DNA of 15,230 nt from Acetobacteraceae bacterium (GCA_003164305.1 PLSZ01000144.1:6989-22218); one strand, 5' to 3'; numbered from the stretch's first letter, positions 6,139-13,508 are shown. The notes: generated by a model not told the origin, from the letters alone. Translations and numbers: made by a program.

Positions 6139-7317
6139 TCAGTAAGCCAACGCGTCCGCCATCACCGGCACCCAGCGCCCGTTATGCACCGCCGACAAGA
6201 ACGCCTTGGTCGTGCCGTGGTGATCCGTTGGTGTGAACGTATAGGTGGCCCCGAATATATCCTTGAAGTCGTTCAGGCTTTCCATCCCCGCGATCAGGCT
6301 GTCCAGGGTCAGGTCGCGGCCGGCGCGACGCAACGCCTCGATCGCGATCTGCGCCGAGACGTAGCCGGTCTCGCCCAGGTAATTGATGTCGAACCCGTAC
6401 TTGTCCTTGAAGCGTTTCATCAGCGCCTGCACTTCCGGTCGCGGATCGTCCGGATAGGCGTAAAGCGATGGCGACATCGCGTAGAAGCCCTCTGCCACGT
6501 TGCCCGGCGCGGCCGCGATGGCGGTGTCGTAACTGGCGATCTGCCCGAGAAAATCGACGTTCCAGCCCGCCTTGCGCGCGGTCGACAGGATCAATGTGGT
6601 GTCGCGCACGATGGTCCCGAGCACGACGAGATCGCAATTGGCGTCGCGCAGCCTGGCGATCGCGGCGGTGAAGTCGGTGTCGGTCGGCTTGTGCGCGGTA
6701 GTGCCGGCGATCTGGATATGCATCGCCTCGGTCTGCATGACCGCGCCGGCCAGTACGTCCTTGCCGAAATCGGTGTCCTGATACATCGCGCAGACCGCCT
6801 TCTTGCCGCGTTGCTCGACGAAATACTTCACGCCGGCGCGAATCTGATCGACGTACGACGAATACTGGCTGAACTTCAGGCGGTTGAACGGCTCGTACAT
6901 CGAGCGCGCGGCCGATAACGGCAGCAATTTCGGCACGTTCTTCTCCAGCGCCATCGGGAAAGTGGCGTTGTTCATCGGTGTGCCGCCGTCCTCGATGGTG
7001 AAGAAAACACCGTCGTTGTTGATCAACTTGTTGATCGCCTGCACGGCGCGCGGGACCTGATACTGAGTGTCCTCGACGATGTAATGGATCTTGCGTCCGT
7101 TGATGCCGCCGGCGGCGTTCAACTCCTCGAACGCGAGGCGGATCGCGTCGGCGCTGTTGACGCCCTGGACCGCCGTCACACCGGACAGGTCGGTGGCGGT
7201 GCCGATGATGATCTCGGTCTCGGTGACGCCGCGCTGGGGTTCGGCGGCCCAGGAAACGGAGGGGAGGGCGAGGGTGATGAGAAGGCCCGCGAGACGGGCC
7301 AGGCCGTGCGTCTTCAT
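6139..7317 (-). CDS. ABC transporter substrate-binding protein, branched-chain amino acid (LivJ/HAAT) type
   Basis: A periplasmic type I binding protein of 392 residues. A Sec signal is clear: MKTHGLARLAG, hydrophobic core, and a likely cut after SWA24. The mature protein begins EPQRGVTETEIIIGTATDLSG, the usual start of the LivJ/HAAT family, followed by AFEELNAAGGINGRKI and YIVEDTQ blocks (about 66-90) and a typical second lobe (VCAMYQDTDFGKDV; Ala-rich helices; GFYAMSPSLYAYPDDPRPEV). It captures a small ligand for an ABC importer; amino acids, amides or aromatic acids are possible and the ligand cannot be read from sequence. Start ATG 7317 has GGAGG 8 nt upstream. No permease or ATPase gene is adjacent, so it is an orphan binding protein here. 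It converges with the hypothetical gene and diverges from dnaN. Confidence 0.93.
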   Translation of the reverse strand: MKTHGLARLAGLLITLALPSVSWAAEPQRGVTETEIIIGTATDLSGVTAVQGVNSADAIRLAFEELNAAGGINGRKIHYIVEDTQYQVPRAVQAINKLINNDGVFFTIEDGGTPMNNATFPMALEKNVPKLLPLSAARSMYEPFNRLKFSQYSSYVDQIRAGVKYFVEQRGKKAVCAMYQDTDFGKDVLAGAVMQTEAMHIQIAGTTAHKPTDTDFTAAIARLRDANCDLVVLGTIVRDTTLILSTARKAGWNVDFLGQIASYDTAIAAAPGNVAEGFYAMSPSLYAYPDDPRPEVQALMKRFKDKYGFDINYLGETGYVSAQIAIEALRRAGRDLTLDSLIAGMESLNDFKDIFGATYTFTPTDHHGTTKAFLSAVHNGRWVPVMADALAY

Positions 7318-7499
7318 GCGTTATCCTCCGTGTCCGGCGGTTGAGTCCGCCTGGTGTTATCGCCGCCTACCCTAGGCGTCCGCGCCGGAGGACGGAAAGT
7401 CAGGGAAATGCGCCGGGACCGGGAAGGCCGCGGTTTCACCCCCGGACCCTGGCCCATTCGCGGTTCAAGCGATTGCCCTGTTTCTCGCGCACTCCCCGC

Positions 7500-7529
7500 T
7501 TGGCGCGCCACGCCGCACATTGCTACAGT
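7500..7529 (+). promoter_or_regulatory. Candidate dnaN promoter
   Basis: TTGGCG (7500-7505) and TACAGT (7524-7529) are separated by 18 bp, each matching four of six bases of the sigma-70 consensus, about 50 bp ahead of the dnaN start. Weak by sequence, but it is the best pair I found in the 264-bp divergent spacer between the binding-protein gene and dnaN. Confidence 0.35.
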
Positions 7530-7541
7530 GCGCGACCGAAT

Positions 7542-7554
7542 CCCCTTTAAGGGG
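7542..7554. repeat. Perfect short palindrome in the dnaN leader
   Basis: CCCCTTTAAGGGG is a perfect inverted repeat (6-bp arms, one central base), placed just after the candidate promoter and 27 bp before the dnaN ATG. It could be an operator, but is too tight to form an RNA hairpin without opening the centre. Function unknown. Confidence 0.4.
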
Positions 7555-7581
7555 GTGCCCGGGCTTGAAGGACAGCAAACG

Positions 7582-8706
7582 ATGAAACTGCAGGCGGACC
7601 GCGCCACGCTGATGAAGGCCCTGGCCCATGTGCAGAGCGTGGTAGAACGGCGCAACACGATCCCCATCCTCGCCAATGTCATGATCGCCGTGCGCGAGGG
7701 CAAATTGTCCCTCACCGCCACCGACATGGAAATCGCGATCGTGGAGGACGTTGCCGCCAGCACCACCCGCAACGGCGCCTGCACCGCGCCCGCCGCGACG
7801 CTGTACGAGATCGTCCGCCGCCTGCCTGACGGCGCCGAGGTCGAACTGGATCATCCGGGCGGTGACGCCCAACTCGCGTTGCGCGCGGGCCGTTACGCGA
7901 CCAGCCTCGTGGTCCTCCCGGTCGAGGACTTTCCGGCCATGACCGCCGGCACGCTGCCGCACCGCTTCAACCTCTCGGCCCAAACTCTCCGAGGTTTGAT
8001 CGATCGCACGCGCTTCGCCATCAGCACCGAGGAAACCCGCTACTACCTCAACGGCATTTATCTCCACGCCGCCGACAGCGACGGCACCAAGGTGCTGCGC
8101 GCGGTGGCCACCGACGGGCATCGCCTCGCCCGGGTGGAGGAGCCGTTGCCCGAGGGCGCTGGCTCGATGCCCGGCGTCATCATCCCCCGCAAGACGGTCA
8201 ACGAACTGCGGAAACTGCTGGACGAGGTGACCGGCAACGTCGAGGTCGCGCTGTCCGACACCCGCATCCAGTTCCGCGCCGATAACGTGTTGCTGACCAG
8301 CAAGCTGATCGACGGCACCTTCCCGGAATACGAGCGCGTTATCCCGCGCGGCAACGACAAGGTTCTGCGGGTCGGCAAGAAAGACTTCGCCGATGCCGTG
8401 GCCCGCGTCGCGGCGATCTCGGCCGAGCGCTCGCGGCCCGTCAAGTTGACCCTGGCGCGCGATCTGTTGGTGCTGTCCGCCTCCAGCCCGGAGCAGGGCA
8501 CCGCCAGCGAGGAACTCGACGGCGGCCGCGTGACCTACGACTCAGGTCCGTTGGAGATCGGGTTCCAGGCGCGGTACTTGAACGACATCACCGATCAGAT
8601 CGGGGAGCAGGTGGAATTCCGCTTCTCAGACGGCGCGGCGCCCACCGTGGTGCAGGACGCGGCGGACGCCAGCGGGCTGTACGTGCTGATGCCGATGCGG
8701 GTCTGA
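7582..8706 (+). CDS. dnaN: DNA polymerase III subunit beta (sliding clamp)
   Basis: DnaN forms the dimeric ring that tethers DNA polymerase III and other clamp-binding proteins to DNA. The 374 residues match the usual length. The three clamp domains are visible: domain 1 (1-about 120, KLQADRATLMKALAHVQSVV, TATDMEI at 46-52), domain 2 (about 125-248, FAISTEETRYYLNGIYL at 145-161, VATDGHRLA at 175-183, LIDGTFPEY at 242-250) and domain 3 (to the end). The C-terminus LMPMRV gives the MPMR(L/V) end that lines the binding cleft for partner peptides. ATG 7582 is chosen from homology and AAGGA at 7568-7572; the frame stays open upstream to 7354, but that part has no family similarity. dnaA and recF are not next to it; the neighbours are two unrelated binding proteins. 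Confidence 0.98.
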   Translation: MKLQADRATLMKALAHVQSVVERRNTIPILANVMIAVREGKLSLTATDMEIAIVEDVAASTTRNGACTAPAATLYEIVRRLPDGAEVELDHPGGDAQLALRAGRYATSLVVLPVEDFPAMTAGTLPHRFNLSAQTLRGLIDRTRFAISTEETRYYLNGIYLHAADSDGTKVLRAVATDGHRLARVEEPLPEGAGSMPGVIIPRKTVNELRKLLDEVTGNVEVALSDTRIQFRADNVLLTSKLIDGTFPEYERVIPRGNDKVLRVGKKDFADAVARVAAISAERSRPVKLTLARDLLVLSASSPEQGTASEELDGGRVTYDSGPLEIGFQARYLNDITDQIGEQVEFRFSDGAAPTVVQDAADASGLYVLMPMRV

Positions 8707-8712
8707 CCCGCT

Positions 8713-8762
8713 CCATTCCGAAATGGTTTGAAATGGTAAAGCGGTTGTCGTTAGCGGAATGG
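8713..8762. repeat. Nested inverted and direct repeats after dnaN
   Basis: CCATTCCG (8713-8720) is the perfect inverse of CGGAATGG (8755-8762). Between them GAAATGGT occurs twice, at 8720-8727 and 8730-8737. A second fold pairs CCGCT-CCATT (8709-8717) with AATGG...AGCGG. These could serve as a dnaN terminator or be an operator for the next gene; no T tract is present. Confidence 0.35.
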
Positions 8763-8847
8763 GCCGTCTGATCCCGCCGTCGTCACGGAGGACCACGACA
8801 GCCTGGCCTGACTTTTGCTCATCCAACCTCGTCGATCAACCATCGCC

Positions 8848-8851
8848 GGAG
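8848..8851 (+). promoter_or_regulatory. Ribosome binding site fixing the family 5 binding-protein start
   Basis: GGAG lies 9 nt before ATG 8861 but only 3 nt before ATG 8855, favouring 8861 and a protein that begins directly with the twin-arginine signal. Confidence 0.5.
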
Positions 8852-8860
8852 TGGATGAGT

Positions 8861-10450
8861 ATGAAGAGACGCCAGTTCGTTGGGCGCGCCGCCGCCTCTG
8901 CCTTGCTAAGCGGCATCGGCCGCCCATCGATTGTGCGAGCCGCCTCCGCCACCACGCTGAAATTCGTTCCTTACGCGGATCTGGCGTTGCTCGACCCGCT
9001 GGTCAGCGCCTTCGTCACGCGCAATCACGTCATGATGGTGTTCGACACGCTATTCGCTTTGGACGCGAATGGCACGGCGCAATACCAGATGCTCGCCGGC
9101 CATACCGTCGATGTCGATCAGAAGGTGTGGACACTGACGCTGCGCGACGGCTTGCTGTTTCATGACGGCACGCCGGTGCTCGGCCGAGACGTCGTCGCCA
9201 GCCTGCGCCGTTGGGCCGCCAAGGATCCCTTCGCCCAGGCGCTGATGGGCGCGACGGATGAGTTGAGCGCGCCGTCGGATCAGCAGATCGTGTTCCGGCT
9301 GAACCGTTCGTTCCCGCTGTTGCCTCAGGCTTTGGCGAAACCGACCAACCAGATGGCGGCGATCATGCCGGAGCGGCTGGCTCTGACTCCGGCCACCACG
9401 CTGTTGAATGAGATGGTCGGCAGCGGCCCGTTCCGCTTCCTCCCCGACGAGAGAGTCTCAGGCGCCCACAACGCCTATGCGAAATTCGACAAATACGTGC
9501 CGCGCGACGGCGTGGCCAGTTTTTGCGCCGGCCCGCGCATCGCCAACTTCGAGCGTGTCGAGTGGATCACCACGCCTGACCCATCCACTCAGGCCGCCGC
9601 CTTGCGCAACGGCGAGGTCGATTGGGTCGAGCAACCGGTGATGGATCTGGTGCCGTCGTTGAAGGCCGACCGCAACCTGCGGGTCGAGGTCATGGAAACC
9701 ACCGGCCTGATCGGCGTGCTGCGCTTCAACCAGTTGTATCCGCCATTCGATAATCCGGCGATCCGCCGCGCCGCGTTGCGCGCGGTGAACCAGAAGGAGT
9801 TCATGACCGCCGTCGCTGGCGAAGCCGGGCCTGACGTGATCAACGACCATGTCGGTTTCTTCGCGCCGAGTTCGGCCTACGCGTCTGAGGCGGGAATGGA
9901 AAACTTCAGTCCCAATCCCAACTTCGCGGCATTGCGTAAAGAGGTCATGGCAGCCGGCTACAACGGCGAGAAGGTCGTGTTCCTCGGCGCCGCCGACGTG
10001 CCGCGCATCACCGCGATCTGTGAGGTCGGCGCGGACGTGCTGTCCAAGATCGGCCTGAACGTCGATTACGTCTCCACCGATTGGGGCACCGTCGTGCAGC
10101 GCATCACGCGCCGCCAGTCGCCCGCCGAGGGCGGCTGGAACATCTTCGGCTCCATGTGGGGCGGGCTGGACTGGGACAATCCCGCCGGCAACGCGGTGCT
10201 GCGCGGCAACGGCAAGAACGCCTGGTTCGGCTGGCCGGACGCGCCGAAGCTGGAGGCGCTGCGCGACCAATGGCTGCACGCGACCGACATGGCGTCACAG
10301 AAGTCGCTGGCCGCCGACATGCAGCGCCAGGCGTTTGTCGATGCACCGGCGATGCCGTTGGGTCTGTACTACCAGCCCGTGGCTTATCGCGGGGATCTGA
10401 CGAACATGATGAAAGGTTTGATTTTGTTCACCGGCGTTCAACGCGCATGA
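8861..10450 (+). CDS. ABC transporter substrate-binding protein family 5 (peptide/nickel/opine type), Tat-type signal
   Basis: A 529-residue periplasmic binding protein of SBP_bac_5 (DppA/OppA/NikA) architecture. The N-terminus MKRRQFVGRAAASALLSGIG has the twin-arginine pattern (RRQFVG), with a probable cut near VRAASA30, suggesting export in folded form. Family blocks follow: TLKFVPYADLALLDPL, VFDTLFALD at about 60-68, the conserved VWTLTLRDGLLFHDGTPVLGRDVV at 89-112 region, a NPAIRRAALRAVNQKEFM-like block in the middle, and the C-terminal PAMPLGLYYQPVAYR. Ligands of this family range from peptides to nickel and opines; the substrate cannot be assigned. The open frame extends 34 codons upstream, but ATG 8861 gives the signal at the N-terminus and has a suitable ribosome binding site. 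No permease or ATPase gene follows before the gene desert at 10451. Confidence 0.93.
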   Translation: MKRRQFVGRAAASALLSGIGRPSIVRAASATTLKFVPYADLALLDPLVSAFVTRNHVMMVFDTLFALDANGTAQYQMLAGHTVDVDQKVWTLTLRDGLLFHDGTPVLGRDVVASLRRWAAKDPFAQALMGATDELSAPSDQQIVFRLNRSFPLLPQALAKPTNQMAAIMPERLALTPATTLLNEMVGSGPFRFLPDERVSGAHNAYAKFDKYVPRDGVASFCAGPRIANFERVEWITTPDPSTQAAALRNGEVDWVEQPVMDLVPSLKADRNLRVEVMETTGLIGVLRFNQLYPPFDNPAIRRAALRAVNQKEFMTAVAGEAGPDVINDHVGFFAPSSAYASEAGMENFSPNPNFAALRKEVMAAGYNGEKVVFLGAADVPRITAICEVGADVLSKIGLNVDYVSTDWGTVVQRITRRQSPAEGGWNIFGSMWGGLDWDNPAGNAVLRGNGKNAWFGWPDAPKLEALRDQWLHATDMASQKSLAADMQRQAFVDAPAMPLGLYYQPVAYRGDLTNMMKGLILFTGVQRA

Positions 10451-10472
10451 CCTGAGCGCCAGGGGTCGCGCC
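10451..10472 (+). repeat. Copy 2 of the 22-bp 3'-end element
   Basis: Begins on the base after the stop codon of the family 5 binding protein and matches 4822-4843 at 20 of 22 positions. The downstream bases differ between copies; here GGGG (10462-10465) can pair with CCCC (10475-10478). Position immediately at a stop codon in both cases argues for a 3'-end role or a gene-end-targeted repeat. Confidence 0.5.
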
Positions 10473-10902
10473 TGCCCCGCCGCGATCCGGGCCCACCATA
10501 CCGTCGGCTCGTCAGGCCACGCGCCAGGCGTGGGCCGGCCATCGTCACCGGTGATCGACCCCCTTCTCCCGTTGTGTTGCCCGCTCGTGATCCGGCTCGC
10601 CCGGGGCATCGGCCGACCCGCGCCGTCCGCCGGTCATGGCTTAGGATCCGTCAGGAATCAAACGCTCTGGCGGCCGACCAAAGCCTGTGTGCCCGACTCG
10701 ATACGGGTGCCAATTCGATTCGTTTGTTGCCGGACGGGCCCTTAGCTCCAACAGTCGTGTCGCCAGGGGCCATTTGATATCGGTCGATGGGCAGCCAGAC
10801 TCCCATGTCGAGTTGGAAGCGGCTTTCGGGGTTCCCATGCTCCCGGATCGGCGGCGTCATGGCGCGGATATCCCGCACGGGGTGTCTTCCTGACCCCTCG
10901 CG

Positions 10903-10942
10903 GCCGCGCCCGCACCCCTTGCAGTATGAGGGCGGGCGCGGC
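10903..10942. terminator. 11-bp GC stem-loop between convergent genes
   Basis: GCCGCGCCCGC (10903-10913) and GCGGGCGCGGC (10932-10942) are perfectly complementary with an 18-nt loop. On the plus strand TTT follows at 10943-10945. It lies 30 bp beyond the stop of the minus-strand cupin gene, so it could terminate transcripts from either side; the T tract is short. Confidence 0.5.
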
Positions 10943-10972
10943 TTTAACGAATCGGCGTCGAGAAGCCGGGCG

Positions 10973-11392
10973 TTACCCCTCCACGAAATTTGTGCCCCAT
11001 GGATGGACCGCCGATCCGATGATAATTGTCTCACCCTTCGAGCCCTCATAATGTGCAAGATTGGCGGGCACAAAGGCCGTGGATCCAGGTCCAAGTATTC
11101 GAACCGCGGCGGTGTCCATGGTGGAGCCCTGACCGAGAAGCAAGTTGCCCTTGATCACAACGACGCGGGCATCGCTCGGGTGGGCGTGCGGTGGAAACCA
11201 TACGCCATCAGGCATGAAAAACGCGTAAGTGAATGGCACACCTGGCGTGTTCCAGTCACCTTGTGGCAGGGTCAGCTTGCAGCCTTGCGGGCGGTCGAGT
11301 TCCCATTGGATCGCCTCCGGCTCCCAAATCTGAAGGTTGGGGAGCAGGGTTTCGCATACGGCAACGGGCTCGTTTTGTGAGGCGTTTGTCAT
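10973..11392 (-). CDS. Cupin domain protein with a substituted metal-ligand glutamate
   Basis: A 139-residue single-domain cupin without a signal peptide. Cupin motif 1 is GVWFPPHAHPSDARVVVIKG (63-82): His69 and His71 are present, but the Glu usually found in HPxDE is Ala75. Motif 2 is GSTAFVPANLAHY at 103-115 with His114. It resembles small cupins of the HWHPTDEHVTVLSG type, whose roles are mostly unknown. Losing one of four ligands leaves a possible three-His metal site or none, so enzyme activity is uncertain. ATG 11392 was chosen over the upstream GTG 11422 because the latter lacks a ribosome binding site; the ATG has only a weak one (GGATGG). It is isolated, flanked by a gene desert and a pseudogene region. 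Confidence 0.8.
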   Translation of the reverse strand: MTNASQNEPVAVCETLLPNLQIWEPEAIQWELDRPQGCKLTLPQGDWNTPGVPFTYAFFMPDGVWFPPHAHPSDARVVVIKGNLLLGQGSTMDTAAVRILGPGSTAFVPANLAHYEGSKGETIIIGSAVHPWGTNFVEG

Positions 11393-11682
11393 TTGTTTTC
11401 CATCCGTGGCAATTCGACACACCTAAAGCCATCGAACATTCACAAGCCACCCGGTTTTTGCTTTCGCATTCTCAGAAATGAGTGTCGCGGAAACCGGGCA
11501 TCATCTGGAAAATCATGACGCGACGACTTCGTTCGTCAAACGCCGGCGTTTGCTTTTTTGCCAAGGCGCCCGCACAGGAGTGCCAGCCGACCAACCGACG
11601 CCATGCCTCTCCGAACCTGGAGACTCTTACTGGCGGAGTGGTCGCCCTCGCCGCCTTTCCCCTCAGATCGGTTGCATGAGGC
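11393..11682. other. Spacer between the cupin gene and the pseudogene
   Basis: Somewhat AT-richer at 11380-11480, where the cupin promoter on the minus strand should lie; no strong -35/-10 pair was found. Open frames on both strands look non-coding. The recognised element is the palindrome with T tract at 11537-11559. An in-frame stop at 11677-11679 cuts the pseudogene off from any upstream start. Confidence 0.4.
11537..11559 (+). terminator. Intrinsic-terminator-like palindrome with T tract, no gene upstream
   Basis: CAAACGCCGGCGTTTG (11537-11552) is a perfect 16-base palindrome (6-bp stem, CCGG loop) followed by CTTTTTT (11553-11559): a textbook plus-strand intrinsic terminator. No plus-strand gene ends nearby; the closest is at 10450. 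It may end a small RNA, or be left over from a gene now lost. Confidence 0.6.
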
Positions 11683-12113
11683 GAAAAGACACCGGAACGG
11701 TTCTGGGAAGCGATCACCAACCCGGACTTGCGGCGTAAATCCACTTTTGGCGCGGTCTTCCCCTCAGACTGGACGCCCGGCTTTCGCTATGCGGCGACCG
11801 GGTGAGGCTCGCCGATCTTCGAAGGCGAAAACCTTGAAATCGACCCGTCGCGTCGTCTGGTGCAAAGTTTCCAAGCGCTGTGGGGCGAGGAGGTCAAAGC
11901 CGAAGGCACTTCCCACGTTACCTGGGAAATCGAGGCCATCGGAGAATCCCGCCGCCTGCGCGTCACCCACGATCAACTGCGCGAGGATGCCAATCCGCAA
12001 CCATACGGCGGCTGGATGGTGGTGTTGTCCGGCCTGAAACGCTGCTGGAAACGGGTGAAACGTTGACCACACCGGGTTCCTTGCAATACGCGAAAGACCA
12101 GGCCGCGGCCTGA
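11683..12113 (+). pseudogene. AHSA1/SRPBCC domain protein, broken
   Basis: Conceptual translation gives PERFWEAITNPDLRR..., SDWTPGFRYAATG*GSPIFEGENLEIDP, RRLVQSFQALWGEEVKAEG, VTWEIEAIGESRRLRVTHDQL and GGWMVVLSGLK, then in another frame LLETGETLTTPGSLQYA. This is the activator-of-Hsp90-ATPase-homologue (SRPBCC) family in correct order; relatives are small cytosolic ligand-binding proteins often near ArsR-type regulators. Three lesions are visible: the N-terminus is missing, with an in-frame stop at 11677-11679; an internal TGA at 11803-11805; and a one-base deletion around 12040, after GGCCTGAAA, that moves the conserved tail (12042-12113) to a new frame. Intact pieces are long, so decay looks recent. 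A sequencing error could explain one lesion but hardly all three. Confidence 0.85.
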
Positions 12114-12185
12114 CCCAGAAAGTAACGGCATGTTCGGCCGACCAGCAGACATACACCTCACTTGATGCCATCCGACGACCTTACA

Positions 12186-13457
12186 CTAACTTAGTGCCCG
12201 CCACCCAATATCCCGCCGGCAAAACCCGGTCGGCCAGTCGATCCGGTCCACTGCCTCGTACGCCCTATCCCGAGCCGCCGTCAGCGTATTCCCCGTGGCG
12301 CACACCGTCAGCACGCGTCCCCCCGCCGCCCGGATCGTTCCATCGACGTCTTGTTCGGTTCCCGCGTGGAACACCCGCGCGTCCGCCACCTCCGCCGCTT
12401 GCTCCAGACCCCTGATGGCCCCGCCGCGTTCCGGTGCCTCGGGGTAACCCCGTGCCGCCAACACCACCGCGATCGCCGCCGTATCGAACAACCGCACGTC
12501 GAAATGCGCGAGTTCGCCGTCGCATACCGCCTGTAACGCCGGTAACAGATCGGAGCGCAACCGGCTGAGCAAAACCTGGCACTCGGGATCGCCGAACCGC
12601 ACGTTGAACTCGATCAGCTTCGGTCCGTCGACGGTCAGCATGAGCCCGGCGAACAACACGCCACGAAATGGGGTACCACGCGCTTCCATTTCGGCCAGCA
12701 CGGGCAGCACGACGCGCTCGAACGCATCCCGCTCCGCCGCCGGAGGGAACGCCGGCACTGGCGCGTAAGCCCCCATCCCTCCGGTGTTCGGCCCAACATC
12801 GCCGTCGCCAACCCGCTTGTGATCTTGCGCGGAGCCCAGCAGCACGGCTGACCGACCGTCGCACAGCGCGAAAAGCGATACTTCCTCACCGACCAGGAAT
12901 TCCTCGATCACGACCGAAGCGCCTGCCTCACCAAAGGCGCGACGTTCCATTATCGCATCGATCGCGGTCAGCGCTTCGAACTCGGTGGTGGCCACGACCA
13001 CGCCTTTGCCGGCCGCGAGCCCGTCGGCCTTGATGACGATCGGCACGCCGCGGCGGCGGACAAATTCGCGCGCGGCTTCGGCGTCCTCGAACCGTTCCCA
13101 TTTGGCGGTCGGCACGCCGGCGGCGTCGGCGATTTCCTTGGTGAAGGTCTTGCTGCCTTCCAGTTGCGCCGCCGCCATGCTCGGCCCGCAGCAGGCGATG
13201 CCCGCGGCCTGCATCGCATCGGTGATGCCGGCGACCAGGGGCGCCTCGGGACCCGGCACAACCAGGTCAACCTTGTTGGCGACCGCGAAAGCCACCAGCT
13301 CGGGAAAATCCATCACCCCGATCGGCACGCACTCGGCCACCGAAGCGATCCCGGGATTGCCCGGCGCGCACCACAATTTCTCCAGCAGTGGACTGGCGGC
13401 GATGGCCCAACAGAGGGCATGTTCGCGGCCGCCCGATCCGATCACCAACACCCGCAT
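12186..13457 (-). CDS. purD: Phosphoribosylamine-glycine ligase (GAR synthetase)
   Basis: Catalyses the ATP-dependent joining of 5-phosphoribosylamine and glycine, step two of purine synthesis, in the cytosol. The 423 residues match monofunctional PurD. Domains in order: N-terminal preATP-grasp with MRVLVIGSGGREHALCW (1-17) and APGNPGI (31-37), PGPEAPL (68-74); ATP-grasp with KADGLAAGKGVVVA (143-156), EEFLVGEEVSLFAL (185-198), QDHKRVGDGDVGPNTGGMGAY (211-231) and the metal-binding EFNVRFGDPECQ (283-294); C-terminal GARS-C with VVLAARGYP. The open frame continues upstream antisense to xseA, but ATG 13457 begins the family exactly and has a GGGGGT purine run before it. The gene diverges from xseA with 51 bp between starts. 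A 13-bp inverted repeat CACTAACTTAGTG (12184-12196) spans its stop codon. Confidence 0.98.
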   Translation of the reverse strand: MRVLVIGSGGREHALCWAIAASPLLEKLWCAPGNPGIASVAECVPIGVMDFPELVAFAVANKVDLVVPGPEAPLVAGITDAMQAAGIACCGPSMAAAQLEGSKTFTKEIADAAGVPTAKWERFEDAEAAREFVRRRGVPIVIKADGLAAGKGVVVATTEFEALTAIDAIMERRAFGEAGASVVIEEFLVGEEVSLFALCDGRSAVLLGSAQDHKRVGDGDVGPNTGGMGAYAPVPAFPPAAERDAFERVVLPVLAEMEARGTPFRGVLFAGLMLTVDGPKLIEFNVRFGDPECQVLLSRLRSDLLPALQAVCDGELAHFDVRLFDTAAIAVVLAARGYPEAPERGGAIRGLEQAAEVADARVFHAGTEQDVDGTIRAAGGRVLTVCATGNTLTAARDRAYEAVDRIDWPTGFCRRDIGWRALS

Positions 13458-13508
13458 CGCCCGCACCCCCGGTTCCGTCGCCGCGCCGTGTAGCATAGGC
13501 TTCCGCTC

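Larger units (their letters stand above)
10451..10972. other. 522-bp gene desert between a plus- and a minus-strand gene
   Basis: Open frames exist on both strands (for example minus 10651-10870 and plus 10787-10980) but none carries a motif, a good ribosome binding site or clear coding bias. Identified contents are the 22-bp 3'-end element at the left, a TCACCGGTGA palindrome at 10545-10554 and the large hairpin at 10903-10942. The segment may be decayed coding or mobile DNA; I do not recognise a parent. Confidence 0.4.

Noticed and set aside
7354..7581. N-terminal extension of dnaN by 76 codons
   Set aside because: DnaN proteins begin at the MKLQADRATL position; the extension has no similarity and a good ribosome binding site precedes ATG 7582.
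10651..11094. Minus-strand 147-residue open frame in the gene desert
   Set aside because: It overlaps the cupin gene in another frame, lacks a ribosome binding site and motif. I could not recognise it as a transposase or phage remnant.
11803..11805. TGA in the AHSA1 pseudogene as a selenocysteine codon
   Set aside because: The position is not a redox site in this family, there are two other lesions, and no selenocysteine insertion hairpin was evident.
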